Assembly: GCF_041296385.1 (NCBI RefSeq)
Contig: NC_091013.1
Location: 31,505,001-31,569,000, forward strand
Length of the DNA stretch: 64,000 nucleotides
Source of the DNA: Aphelocoma coerulescens
Lineage: Eukaryota; Chordata; Aves; Passeriformes; Corvidae
Direction of reading: 5' to 3'
The translations under genes and the position numbers were made by a program. The number at the start of each line of letters is the position of its first letter. The stretch's first letter is position 1. The notes under the pieces are model-generated. The model had not been told where the DNA came from. It did no database searches and saw only the letters and a program-made list of their open reading frames with translations. Below are positions 1 to 23,500 of the stretch, in pieces.

Positions 1-2442
1 GGCCTGGATAAATAAAACTTTCCATTTATCCCTCTGCTTTAATTAGTAACTACAGTAATGGAGGCTGCGTAAAGGATCCACATACCTATCTTCTCAGTTT
101 AACTAGCTGGCTAGGTCCTATAATTGCATCTCCAAATTTGGTCTGGTAGCTGAAGTATTTGTACGTTTTTTTAAAGAGCTTTGGCTTTTCAGTGCCAAAA
201 GAATACTGGTTTGATGGCAGACGTTTCCCAACATAATCAGAAGCACACAAGGAATCTGTGTAACCCTAGAGGAACACCTAGCACACAAAGTACTGTTGCA
301 ACAAACAGATACTTGACCTTGTCTAAAAATGTAGTCAGTAAGGAAAAGGGGAATCTGAGGTTATATGGAGCACTGAAGAGATGCTTGTCTTTCCAACCAA
401 ATGGGTGCAACAAAGTATGCAGTGCTGCAGCAGAGCTCTGCTTAGCTGTGCCTCAGTTTTCTCCAAGGCTGTCTTTGTCCAGCACCACGGATAAGCCAGC
501 ACAGCCCTAACAACATGAGGTCTCTGGGATGGCAGAACATGGGTGGGACCCTGCTTTAGCGTGGCTGCTTGGCAGGTGGGAGTAGCTGCATTCCTGCCTT
601 ACTCTGTTAGACAAACACTTTGCTATCATACCATCAGGAAAGAGGAAACATGGCTCAGAGCCTCTGTTTCTTCACCTCTTTTTTCCCAGCTGTGCCGAAT
701 GTAAAAAGGCCAAGGAAGCAGAACCAGGTCTTTCATTTAGGATACTAACACTGAGTTTTACATTCTACCTGAGTTTATTAGCACAAATTTCTATGGTTTA
801 TTCAGTTCCATATTACTCTAAAGTGAGTCTTAAAATCAGAAAATATTGTGGAGAAGTACAAATGGTGCATTTTAGTGTGTTGCTTTAAACAGAATGGAAA
901 GGATCACTTAATATGCAAAGGAAATTCTTAGCCTGGAGAGAAATGTTTTTATGGCAGACTCCCAGAAAGAGGAGTTGCAAGCATTATTCTCTGCTCTGCC
1001 ACAAGTTTGCTGCATGAAAGTCACCTAGGCATGGTTTAAATAGCCTTCTATCAATATCAGGTGGCTGAAATATCCTCCCCATTCAGCTTCCCTACACAGT
1101 GGACCAGCACCTTACTTACACCTTTTGAACAGCCCTTTGCAGGTGCTTTCTCTTCCTCCCTGGCTGTGTAGGCATCCTGGGGAAAATGCCATATTGCCAA
1201 AGTGCCTCCAGGCACTTTGAATCACCTTGCTGAGCTTGACACCACCTACTTTGGCACTGCACTACCTGACACAGGCACTTAGAGTGAGCAGCTTGAAAAT
1301 TACTCTAAGTCTCTCTGCTCCTCAGTCCCCCATCTGTGAAATTGGGATAATAGCACTTTCCACCCGCACTGGAGCATCAAGGGGAGAAATATAATAAAAA
1401 GTTTGTGAAGTTCTCTGGTATGATCGCAGTGGGAGTCATATAAGAACCTAAAATAGATTGAAGCTAGTGTGCCATTCCAAAGTTACTATTTAAAATCTTT
1501 ATCCCTTGGAAAAGAATAAGGTCCATTAACCTTTCACTGTGTGCATCAGATTTCAACCAAATGCATCCAGTCCATTAATGGGCTTTATGTACTGCAGGAA
1601 TTCTGACTGAAGGAGAGAGAAGTCAGGACAGAGAGGTATTAGTATGATTCATCTCTCTCTTCACATCAAAAATGAAATTCTGAGGGCAGATAAGTGGAAT
1701 GTAAGTGTACACATGTGAACATTATATGCATATTTGCATATACGCTGTTACTGAGGACATGCATATATATGTATGTAAGTGCACAAACACACACACAGAG
1801 TCAAAGAAGTACCAAAAATAGGAGAAGAAATGGGGCGAGGAAGGAGGATGGCAGAATATGCTGAGGGAGCAGAGCAGTCCCTGAAAGAGGAGAAGGATAT
1901 AGAAAGCAAATTCCTGACAAGAGGAAAACAATGCTGCAAATGGTAGGGATAAAGAAGACAGGGGAACAGAGATGAGCCTTTGTATAAGAGTTAGTAGTTG
2001 AAGTATTTAATTCTCTTCTCTTAGTTCACGATATCCATTACCTTTCTTTGTTGAGTGATAAAAATCTATGTTTGCAAAGATGTGTGAAACTCGTTTTAAT
2101 GAAGGTTGGAACAAAAGGCAGCATGAGTTTGTAGAATTTCCAGCGCTGGAGGAGTTTTGACAAACACTGTTGGGAATGTCCTAGGCAGAGCCAACCCTTC
2201 TTTGGACACAAGAGTGTGGAACAAATAATATCTCAGAGCCTTTTTAGCTCTATTTTCTGTATCTTATGATTTTCACTGATGCACAGGGTTTGAGGGGTAT
2301 TAGCTTTCTCACAGGAAAAATTGTGACTCTGAAGATATATCAACTTGTGTCAAGTTTACAATATATGTTGAGAAAATCCCATCAAATGTAACCACATCTT
2401 GATGATTACATTATATCTCTGTGTCCTTATTTTTCTCTCTAG
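1..2442 (+). other. AFF3: AFF3 intron (3' part)
   Basis: No coding exon is recognisable here. The open frames are short and resemble no known family. A short alternating pyrimidine-purine stretch (ATATGCATATTTGCATATAC and nearby CA repeats) lies at about 1,720-1,800. Confidence 0.7.
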
Positions 2443-13198
<10,756 letters not shown>

Positions 13199-16100
13199 TG
13201 ACTGTGTGCCATTCACATGGACAGTATCCCTTTCATGGATAATTCAGTTATTCTGGACACTGTGCTACAGAAATAGTCAGCTACAGCATTGATCCAAACA
13301 AAGGTGAACATTTCTTCAATATTGAGCAAAATTTTTCTGAGTGTAGACATGTATGTGTGTAGAGGTACAATATACAGTGATGTCTCTTCAGAATGAATTG
13401 TTCTGTATCACTCTCCAAACATTTTCATGAATACTATAAAGAACTGATCTTAATGCACAAACATACCCTTTCTATTCTTGTACTGAAAAACTCAGAAACC
13501 AAAATCTTATGGGTTGATTGAACCAAGTGCAATAAGCACAGATCCTTGTTCAGGAAAGCTCACAATAGATTCTTAACTTTAAGCTTGTACTGAAATCCTG
13601 ATGACTTCAGCAGAGCTTAAGCACATACCCAAGGGCTTTCCTGAACTGGAAGGAATGAGGGCAAATCATAGACATGGAGAATTTTTACTGCGAGCATGGA
13701 CACATCACAGAAGTTTCCATATTAATGTGCCATCTCCCTGTTACTTCTCCACTGGAGCACAGAGAGGAGTTGTGTAGTCCCCATTAAGTTGGAGAAAGAC
13801 AGCATTCCTTCTTGTGCAATAAGTTTCAACAAATTGCATGCATTTCTTTATCTCCTGTCTTTTTAAATAACTTTACCTCTTGTTCAGCTCCTCACCAACA
13901 GTGCAACCTACAGTATTGAGCAAAAGGAAGGCCTGAAAACAGATATGCTGATAAAGAACTTAAAAGAGATGGTGGATAATTGCATTCTGTTACTGACAGT
14001 AAATAGATAAGGAAAACTATGGCAAACAGTAGTCCACTTAGGAAAGAAAATGTGTTAATTTCAGCTGCACACACAGAGAGACGGATATTTAGAACAGTTG
14101 TTGGCTTTGCATGGGAAGGCTTCATTCTGCAGATTTTGACTTTCATATCTTTTTCATCTAGCAGAAGCTTGCAACATTTTCTTCCAGGCCGTATGGAGCA
14201 TTACATGCAATTTCCTTTATCTGGGAAGCTGAGTTTGCTGCTCATCAGGCTGAGAACTGTTTCCTATCATAATCCTCTCACTCTTTATGCATAATCCTCA
14301 ACTAGGCTTTAACATTTCTTGATTTATGGGATGTTTTCAATTCCTGTTGACAGGCTGTGTTTTTCATGTCAGAAGAATTAATCCCACAATAATTGGAGTT
14401 TAATTTGGGTCAGATGAGGTCAAGGCCAGTTTATATCAACTGTGCTTGCACTCAGTGCATTTTCGTTCATTTTCAGGGGTTTTCACATATTTTGGGGGGG
14501 AGGGTCTCTGTATTGGAAATCTATTTTTTCTTTGCAATCAGATTTGCTGCCTTTACTCAAATCAGCAGCTCCAGTGACTTTCAGTGGACTGTTCTTGTCC
14601 GAGTCATTAGTTGAACCCTTTTACTGTTATTTTCTAATCTAATTTGCTTACATATTAAAAAAATGTGAGTACAAAACACACTTTCATTAGAAGATACAAG
14701 TGGAAGTAGCCACTGATACAAATGGTTGATTAATTGGTCCTTGCTGCCTTTTTTTTTCCTCCCCCATTTTTGAAGAGCTGCATTTTGAAGAAAAGATACC
14801 AAACAGTGTGGCACAATTTCTTAGTCAAATGTCTTTGGTAGCACAGACTCCATGTACCCCGTGGTAAAGAGTGGGCTTTACTGAGCCCCACATAGCTGCG
14901 TTTTTCTGCCGAGGCTGCTCACCATAACTCCAGCTATTGCTCAGACTCAGAGCATTCACTGTGTTCTCTGAAGCAGCTACCAAGGAACTGCCCAGCCCCA
15001 AGCCATCCTGGGCCAATATTTATGTGCCCATCGGTGCTCAGATGCTTCCCCCCAAGAGAATCCCTGTGGCTGTGGTCACCTCTTAGCATGGACTCGAGTG
15101 TTTCAATGTGGCTGGCTTTAGGAGAGAACACATACTTGCCTTTAAATTACAAAATACATGATCTCTGAGTCCTGCCATCACTCTTAGCCCTGGCTGTCAC
15201 CCACCCCAGAAGGAATACAATTTGTTTTGTCACAAGTTTGGTGGAGAACTTGATCGGTGCCTTTCTGTTTATCACTTGCCTGATCTCCGGCTGTGGAAGT
15301 CTGTCAGGATTTGCTAGACTAATAGCAAGGGATTCTGTCAGCTGCTGCAGGGCCACACGCAGGTACTGCGGGATTTCTCCTCAGACCGGGAAAGTGAAAC
15401 TCCAGCTAGATTAGCTTCTGTTTTCTTTGACGGTGCCTATGATGTTTATCTTCAGATAAGTTTGGGGGGTTGGGAGGCTTTTCTGATATTTAATGTTGAG
15501 ATATTTGAGAAGTAACATGTATTACTTGCCTTAAATGGAGTTTAGTTTTATTGCACATGTGGCATTTGAGTTTCAAATATGGAACTTTGAAGCATGTTTA
15601 TTTTACTAAGATTGGGATATTTTTCTTAATCATGATGAACTCTTTGTATGGATATAGTATGTCAAGAAACTTCAAAGAAATGCAAGAATTAATGCTGTTC
15701 TGTTGTAACATTTCCAAGTACTAAGCATCTCTTGTAGATGATTGTCCTTTCCTGTACATTGTTCTTGTATTGAATTATTTCAGCTAAAATTCCAATTGCT
15801 TCCATGGAAGTCTTACTGGTTTTTAGTTTTTGTGCTGGCATCATCTGTGTTGTCTGATGAGCACACTGAGCCTTAATTTCCGGTGGTGCAACAGGATGAA
15901 CGGATTAGAGGGTTTGGCCCTTCTCTCCATAGGGTTTCTTGCAGCTATACTAATTCAGTGAGGTTATTTAGAATACTCTTTTTGTGCAGGCTATTTGCTG
16001 TATAGGGTTGCTGCTGATTGGATGACTGAATGTGGCATGGTGACAACAAATACATAATTTCATCATCTTAGGGCCTGGTCTGCAAAAGTGCATGTGACTT

Positions 16101-17560
16101 CAGGTCTGGTCCAGTTAAGCATAAGCACTACTTTAAGAACCTGAATAGTCTTAGGTATGTCAGACTCTGTGTCCAAGATCTGTGTGTTTTGGATGGGACC
16201 AGAGAAGACTGTCCTTCTTTGCAGTTCCATGAAAGACACTGACATTTAGTCTACTGTAAAAGTCTGGGAACATGCAGGCTTCTTTAGCCATAGCAACATT
16301 CGGGTTCAATTTTGGAAAAGTAAGAGGTCATTCTGTACAAATCCAGAAGGATTATGTCTGGAGGAAGAGGTTTGCTTACAAACAGAGGCTTCTGAATCAG
16401 TAAGACTTGATACAGCAATGGGAATGGATTCAAAGGAACCGTGTATTGCAGGTGGACATGACAAATACAGAACAGCCTATAGGATCCTCACAGACAGCAA
16501 GATCATACAGAGCCCTTGGCCTTAATCCTTTATAGTATTGCATGGTGGCATGAGTTTCAGGTAAGAACAAAGCATCTGCAGAGGTTCAAGTGTGGTTAAA
16601 AGCCAGGCGTAGTCCTTCCTATCACACGGCAGGATACCCAAACCCCTTGTTTGCCTGTTTCTTTTGACCAAATAGCACAGAGCTCCAAAGGAAGAGATTA
16701 TAGTGAACACAAGACCTTAGGTAAAGAAGGTTAAGAGAATCAAGCCCTAAGTGTAGATACAAACACATATGTATATACTGTAAATCTAAATAGTAATAAA
16801 AGTCACTCAGCATGAAGGATATTACTAGTGCCTACCATTGATCATTAAGTACTCATCACTGAGCAGCCATATCACCTCAGAAGTGCAGTAGCTGTTGTCA
16901 AAATAATTTGTGTAACTAATTAATTTATATGAAATGCACCTTTTGGACCGTGCCATAGTATCTCTTTTGTAATACAAATGTTCAACCATTTTTCATAGCT
17001 ACTGATTCAAATCTGAAATGTCAGGATATCTTTTCTTCCCCAGATGAGGACATACACTTAGGCCTGGCTAAGCTGTACTTAGTTTATCTACCCAAGAGAC
17101 TTTAGTTGTCACCAGCCTTAACACATGTACAGTATATGCTATTCACTGACTTAGTTGTAGGTTTTAATCCAAATGAAATTGGAATTTGCAAAATGACTTG
17201 GATTAATGGCATCTGCCTAGATATCCTGCAGATGTGACATTAAATTATTCATGATTTTAAGCAGGAAAGTTTGAATTTTATGTAAATAACAGTGGATGAA
17301 TTCCTTGATCTTTTTACATGATGATTTTTTTAAAATGAAAAGATTGTCAAAGCAATAGGTTTTTTAACTCTGCTAAATTTTTGGCAGGTCATGGGTTCAT
17401 GGTAAAAGCTATATTAAGAACATCTCCTTCTGCAATATGCCTTGTCTTTACATAATCCTCTTAATACTTAATATGTCAGAAAGAAATGTTTCTTGTTCAC
17501 AGCGATGGCAACGTTTCCGTCTCCCATTCAGAGAGAATCCTCAAACTAAAGAATAAAATA
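13199..17560 (+). other. AFF3: Probable AFF3 3' UTR and downstream sequence
   Basis: After the AFF3 stop there is AT-rich sequence with no coding signal and no recognised repeat for over 4 kb, which fits the long 3' UTR known for AFF3. Canonical AATAAA hexamers occur at 16,795-16,800 and 17,552-17,557. Which is used, if either, cannot be decided from sequence alone. A later AATAAA lies near 19,385. Confidence 0.5.
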
Positions 17561-19700
17561 CCTTGGCACAATAGAAATACAAATAATGCCTGAAGTATAC
17601 AGACTTGTTACGGTAACAACAGAAGTTTGTCTGGCACAGACCTAAAATGCCTCTCATTTTGGTATCTTTTTGTTATCATTTGCATCACATATTTGACCTC
17701 ATTGTGTTTGAAACTAAAGAATTAGTCTAGTTTTCATGTCTTTAGAATGCCTGGTTGGTCTGATCAGTATCATAATTGTAATTGTTACATTAGGTTATGT
17801 GCTGTGCACCAAGGGCTGGGAAGGCATTTAACCATAGATAAATTTGTCAGAATGCATTCAGAAAAGCATTTGGATGATCTTATGTCTTGTATGTCTCAAA
17901 AAATATGGAACAATGTCTCTCAGCCACTATTGTTAGCATGAAAAATTAGGTACTTTACTGTCTCTCACAAAGCTGCTGTTTGCCCTCAATCAGGCTGAGA
18001 CTCCATTTCCAGCATCACTGGTCACCATGCTGTGAATTGCTCTTAAGGTTAATTAACAAACTGGGAAAGTCACTTTAGGTCCTGTTTGTGCTAACCTGAC
18101 TAAAGCTACATGGAGGAAAAGCACTAAGATTTAGAGCGTCCCTTGGTCTTTCAAAAGACTGTGGTTTTCCTCAGTGAGATGGGTGGGATCAAGCTGGAGC
18201 TATTTCTTCAGGTAATTCCTTTGCCTCCACTTGCTATTTGGCCCTATTGCTCTTGGTAGCCCACAAGTCTGCCTGACTTTCAGGGGTGCTTCCTACTTTG
18301 GCAGCCCAAACTACCTTTCAAATGGGGTGCTGGAACATGGAGCAAGTAACCCAGAGGTTGCATGAAAGGGCCTGGCTCTTGCCCCCCAAACCAGCAGCTC
18401 ACTTTTGCAATTTGTGTAGCTTGAATCTCACACACTGCAGCTTGAAGCCCAGCTTTATCCCTGCTGCCCTCAAAGAATTCCAGAGGGTCCAAGGAAAACA
18501 ACAGAATTAGGAAAAAAGGGGATTTCCTCTGTCCCACGGCACTTAGTCGTTTTTGGGAGCAAATACAGTGAACAGCGTGAATGATAAGGCACTCAGGTCT
18601 CATGTTTCTCATATGTACTAACACAGGGATACTTAACATTTATCTGCCTCATAGGGCTTTATGAGAATTAATTAATGTTTGCAAATCACTTTGTATCCTC
18701 AGAAGGAAAGTTCTGTTGAAGAGCTATGGAAAAACTGCTAAGTATACTGGATGAATTTCACCCCTGAGTCCAGAGCTACAAGACCCTCAAAATCCTTAAA
18801 TACCATGTAAGCTCTTGGTGTAAGCACCAGGGTGTATAAAATTAGTGCTTAGCACCAAGGGGAGTCACAGCCCAGGTGAAATTGCCATTCCCAGAGTATC
18901 TATGACTTTGATCCTGGCAGAGAGTGAGAATCACAACAGTACATAATGGGACAAACAGCACAGATTAACAAAGTGCTGCATAGCCATCCTTAGAATTTCA
19001 AATCTTTTTATGTCTTTCAGTCACTTTGTATTTCTGCAAAAGAAATTTGTGCAAAGTATGTTCCTCAAAACAGCTCCAGAAGTGTTCAAATAATTTGTTA
19101 TTCCAAAACCAGCTTCACATAACTTCAAATCAATGGAAATTTTCTTTTAGAATGGTGCATTGCAGAGAACTAGTTGCTTAACAACAAAAAAATTTTTTTA
19201 AGTCTTTCATGACAAAATATGTGTCTGCTTTTGATACACATTACCAGTAACCAAATTGGGAAGTCAGAGATACGTTGGAAACACAGTATTCAGGGAGTGA
19301 CCTTCCCAAATCACACCATTGTTAGCCAGTATCCACAGGGCAAACTTCCAGCTCTGTTCTGACACATGACCCCTAGAAGTTATCAATAAAGCACTTCACC
19401 AAGTACTGAACACCAGTTAAATCAACAAACTTCTAACTTTTCTAACGTGGTTCATGTTATTCAGTCAACACTAATAAGTCCTTTCTTAGCACTAGTTATC
19501 CTTTTCTCCTCCACTTGGCATTCTTACATATGGAATTCTCACCCTGTCAACAGACATGAAAGGAAACATTTCCTGCAGGAACAAGCTAGACATAGATAAC
19601 ATTTACCAAAGGACATGCCCTTCTTATTCTTTCTCTCACTTCCATTTTGGAATATATCTCTATTTTAAAAAGCATATTTTCATTTGCAGTTTAGATTTAT

Positions 19701-20540
19701 CATAGAATCATAGAAGGGTTTGGGTTGGAAGGGACCTTGAAGATCATCTAGTTCCAACCCCACTGCCATGGGCAGGGACCTTTCACTAGACCAGGTTGTT
19801 CAAAGCCTCATCCAACCTGGCCTTGAACACTTCCAGGGATGGGGCATCCACAGCTTCTCTGGGCAACCTGTTCCAGGGTCTCACCACACTCACCGTACAG
19901 AATTTCTTCTTTGGATCTAATTTAAATTTACCCTCTTTCAGTTGAAAACTGTTGCCCCTTGTCCTGTCACTACAGGCCCTAGTAAGGTCTTTCTCCATCT
20001 TTCCTATAAACCCCCTTTTTGTACAAAAAGACCACAGTAAGGTCTCCCCAGAACCCGCTCTTCTCCAGGGTGAACCCCAGCTCTCTCAGCCTGTCTTAAT
20101 AGGATAGGTGTCCCATTCCTCTGACCATCTTCATGGCCTCCTCTGAACCTGCCCTAACAGGTCCATGTCTTTCCTGTACTGGGAACCCTAGAGTTGGACA
20201 CAGCACTGCAGGTGGGGGTCTCACAACAGCAGAGTAGAAGGCAGAATCACCTCCCTCGACCAGCTGGTCGTGCTTTTTTGGCTTTCCAGGCTGTAAGGGC
20301 ACATTGGTGGCTCATGCCCAGCCTCTTATCCACCAGCACCCCCAGGTCCTTCTCAGCAGGACTGCTCTCAATCAATACATCCCTCATCTGTATTGATACT
20401 GGAGCTTGGACAAACACAGGTACAAGACCATGTAATTGACCTTGTTAGGCCTCATGAGGTTTACCTGGGTCCTATCTCTCTCAAGGTCCCACTGGATGTC
20501 AAGGTCCCTTTGGAGGTCTTCCTGCAGTTCTAGACATTTC
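19701..20540 (-). repeat. CR1 LINE fragment, 3' part
   Basis: In reverse orientation it starts with the CR1 end CATAGAATCATAGAA and GGTTGGAAGGGACCTTGAAG. It continues through the CR1 3' UTR and the end of its reverse-transcriptase ORF: the reverse strand reads [19 protein letters not shown] and then VSVVRPWNRLPREAV. The ORF is broken by frameshifts. The upstream limit is approximate. Confidence 0.92.
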
Positions 20541-23500
20541 CTTCCTCAATGCATCTCCCAGCCTGGGCTTGTGATATGCAGGACAAGGTAGAGTTGAAAT
20601 TGGTCCCAGGAAAAAGGTGAAAGGCAGTGCAGAGCTGCTCCAAGCAGTTCAGGATCTTTCTGCTTTCTTCTCATTCCCACCCCACCTGTGGGACTGGTAC
20701 CCACCTTCTGCCATTATTTCTAGCAAGAGAATTCAGTTCCCTCTTGAGGAAGGACAGTGAGTGCTGATGACTCCATGCGCAGTTTTTGACAGCTCTTCTC
20801 CTCTGCAGGGAAAAGCAAATGGGAGGGATCAGTAATCTGGGGACTAAAAGCTCTTAGTGCTGGTGACTCAAACACCTTGTGTGAAACAGCAGTGCAGCTG
20901 GAGGGGTGCCAGCAGCATCTCCTGGCCCAGTGCCTTGGCCTGACTGTGCTACCAACCTGCTTGAGTGAGCTTTGCCACTTCATGGCCCTGCAGTAGAACC
21001 AGCAGGAGCTGGTGGTCTCACCTGTACAACAACCTTCATTGGGCCATGGAGGATACACAGTCAGCCTCATAAAAATTCACTGGGGTTAAACAGGAAGAGA
21101 ACGTGGAATGAGAGAGAAAAAAGGTCCTGATTTAAACACAGAAGTTGGAAATCACCTCATCTCATGCTGAAGGTCTAAAATTAGCACGAGGAATCACGTG
21201 CTTGTTTCTCTCCACTGGCTACAAAGGGTGTTTAGGTGATGAGCTCAGATACAGAGGTGCTATAAATCCCACCCCAGGTTTATGGTCATACCTGTTGCTG
21301 ACAGGAATGCCTGATGAAAATTGGTAAATATCTCAGGATGCACTGAGGCAGGATGGGGCTGAGATCATGTTGGGAGGGAGCATATATGCAGGAAAATAGG
21401 TATGTGGTAAATACATTTATTTCTCAGATGTTTCAAGCATATGTTTCAGACTTGGACCACATCTTGACCACTCTAATTCACTAGGCCTAAATCCAAAGTA
21501 GATCCTTGAGAATTGAATGTGCACCTTTCTTCTATTAATGATTACTGAAATATCAAGAAAATACATTTTACAGTTTACTAAACACTTGCAGGCACTTTTT
21601 CCATATGTTGCCTGGAAGTAGAGCTGGCCTCCTTTAAACAAGAAGAAAGCTTTTCTGTAGATGATGAAAGAGATGAGATTGGCTGTGACCCTAAATGAGG
21701 CCAATATTACTCTTTTTTATGGAAATTCAACAGTATTTTTCAATTCATTATGTGAAATTGGCAATTTTATCCATGATGAACAGCCCATAGGCCACACAGG
21801 GACACCTAAAACTCGTGGCATGTCAGCAGACCAGTAGTCCCGCAGCAGCTCCTAGGGCTGGCTCCCCTTGCTGTTGGTGGAGGCAGAAAGAGCAGTGCTA
21901 TGTTGGGAGCTCCAGACAGCCGGGTCAAGGTGGGCTTGCAGTGCCATTGTCTCTTTCCATGGCAACAGGAGAGGCAGGAGCCAAAGCAGAGGAGCCAGGC
22001 TGTGTGAAAACTGGTCTCTGGGCAGCCCAAGGCTAATCCCTGGTTCTCCTCTGCAGGGGCATTGTTCCGTGCTGACCATGGCAGATGGAGACAATAGGCA
22101 GAGTAACAAATCATAGCTGCACACACATACTTACTGCTTTTAGCAACTCCCTGCCTTCCTGGGCATATTATTTATGGAAACCTGGACTGCAGTGGTGTCT
22201 GTTGACCAGTGCCATGTTGCAGTAGGCATCCTACAGAGACTCTCCATGGAGTTGCCACCATGCAGAAGTCAAAACCAAACCACACTGTTGGGTGGGTGAG
22301 GGAAACAAATGGGTGGGGAAGACAGTTCAGGATGGGAAAAATAACAGGAGGTTTACATTTGTCGTTACTTCTCCTGCCACTTGCAACAGTCACAGGGTTT
22401 CCTCCCCATTTCCCATGCCACATGTAGCACCAGTGTCTGAAAAGGCAGTGTGGTATTCCCAGTGTGGGATCAGCTGTTGACTGGCAGTGCAGACAGCACA
22501 CAACAAGGTACTGGCACACTGCGACTCTTCCCCATCTCCCTTTTCACACAGTGAACTCCTGAGTGAGGTTCCCTGGCCAGGTGAGGTGTGCAGAGACCAG
22601 TTTATGACTAGAATTATTTTTGTAACAAACCACAGAGGTTAATTTCCATATTTTGTTTATAGTAACAAATGTCAGCGGATTTTTTGTAAAATTATTCAAG
22701 TTGAGATGGCTTTGTTTGCAGCTCATAAAATAACACTCATGTTCCTCTCCGAGGATGTGCTGCCCAAGGCCTCCCCCACCCTGCTACAGCAGTTTGTCAT
22801 TCCGCTGACCATAATCCCACAATATGTCCCCATACAGCAGGCAATATTGTTTACACAGGTTAATAAATGGAGTGTTCTGTACAGTAATTTATGCTGTAAA
22901 GTATGTACATATCACAGTAGCAGTCACAAATGCTTTAAACTACCTTATTTATTAGATTGGTTAGCATTTCCCCCCTTGATCCAGAATACTTTAAATTATT
23001 TTTATCTTTTCATTAGGTATTTTTTTAGTTGGTACATTTTGACCCAATTATTGAAAAAAAATGTTTTTACAATAAATAAATATCTAAATTTTAAGTAGAA
23101 ATAGCAAATTCACTGCCCATCCAACTAATATAGCTCTGATTATGATTACAAATAAATATGGTATACTCTTATCTGTGTATCATAGTATATGCCAGAAATC
23201 GTATTCCACTTGTGATCAATATGAACGAGAGCTTTAGTAACTTTCACTTGTTTCATTCTTCCATTGTGAGACAAAAATATAATAAACTACTTACTATAAA
23301 ATGTCCCCCGCAAGAGCCCTGGTCTTATTCCTCCCTCAGGCAAAACTCACATTGGCTTCAGTGGGAGATTTACCTAAGTACAACATAGGGACATTACAAA
23401 AAAAAATATATGGCATATAATCAGTACTTGTGCTTTGTAGTCAGTCCTTTCCTCTTTAGTAAGCAACATAGGGTAAATGCTACATCTGTAATGCTCCTCT

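Noticed and set aside
19786..19998. Peptide resembling a conserved gene (SDRTRGNSFQLKEGKF)
   Set aside because: It is the C-terminal tail of the CR1 LINE ORF2, not a host gene; the same peptide recurs at 35.0 kb.
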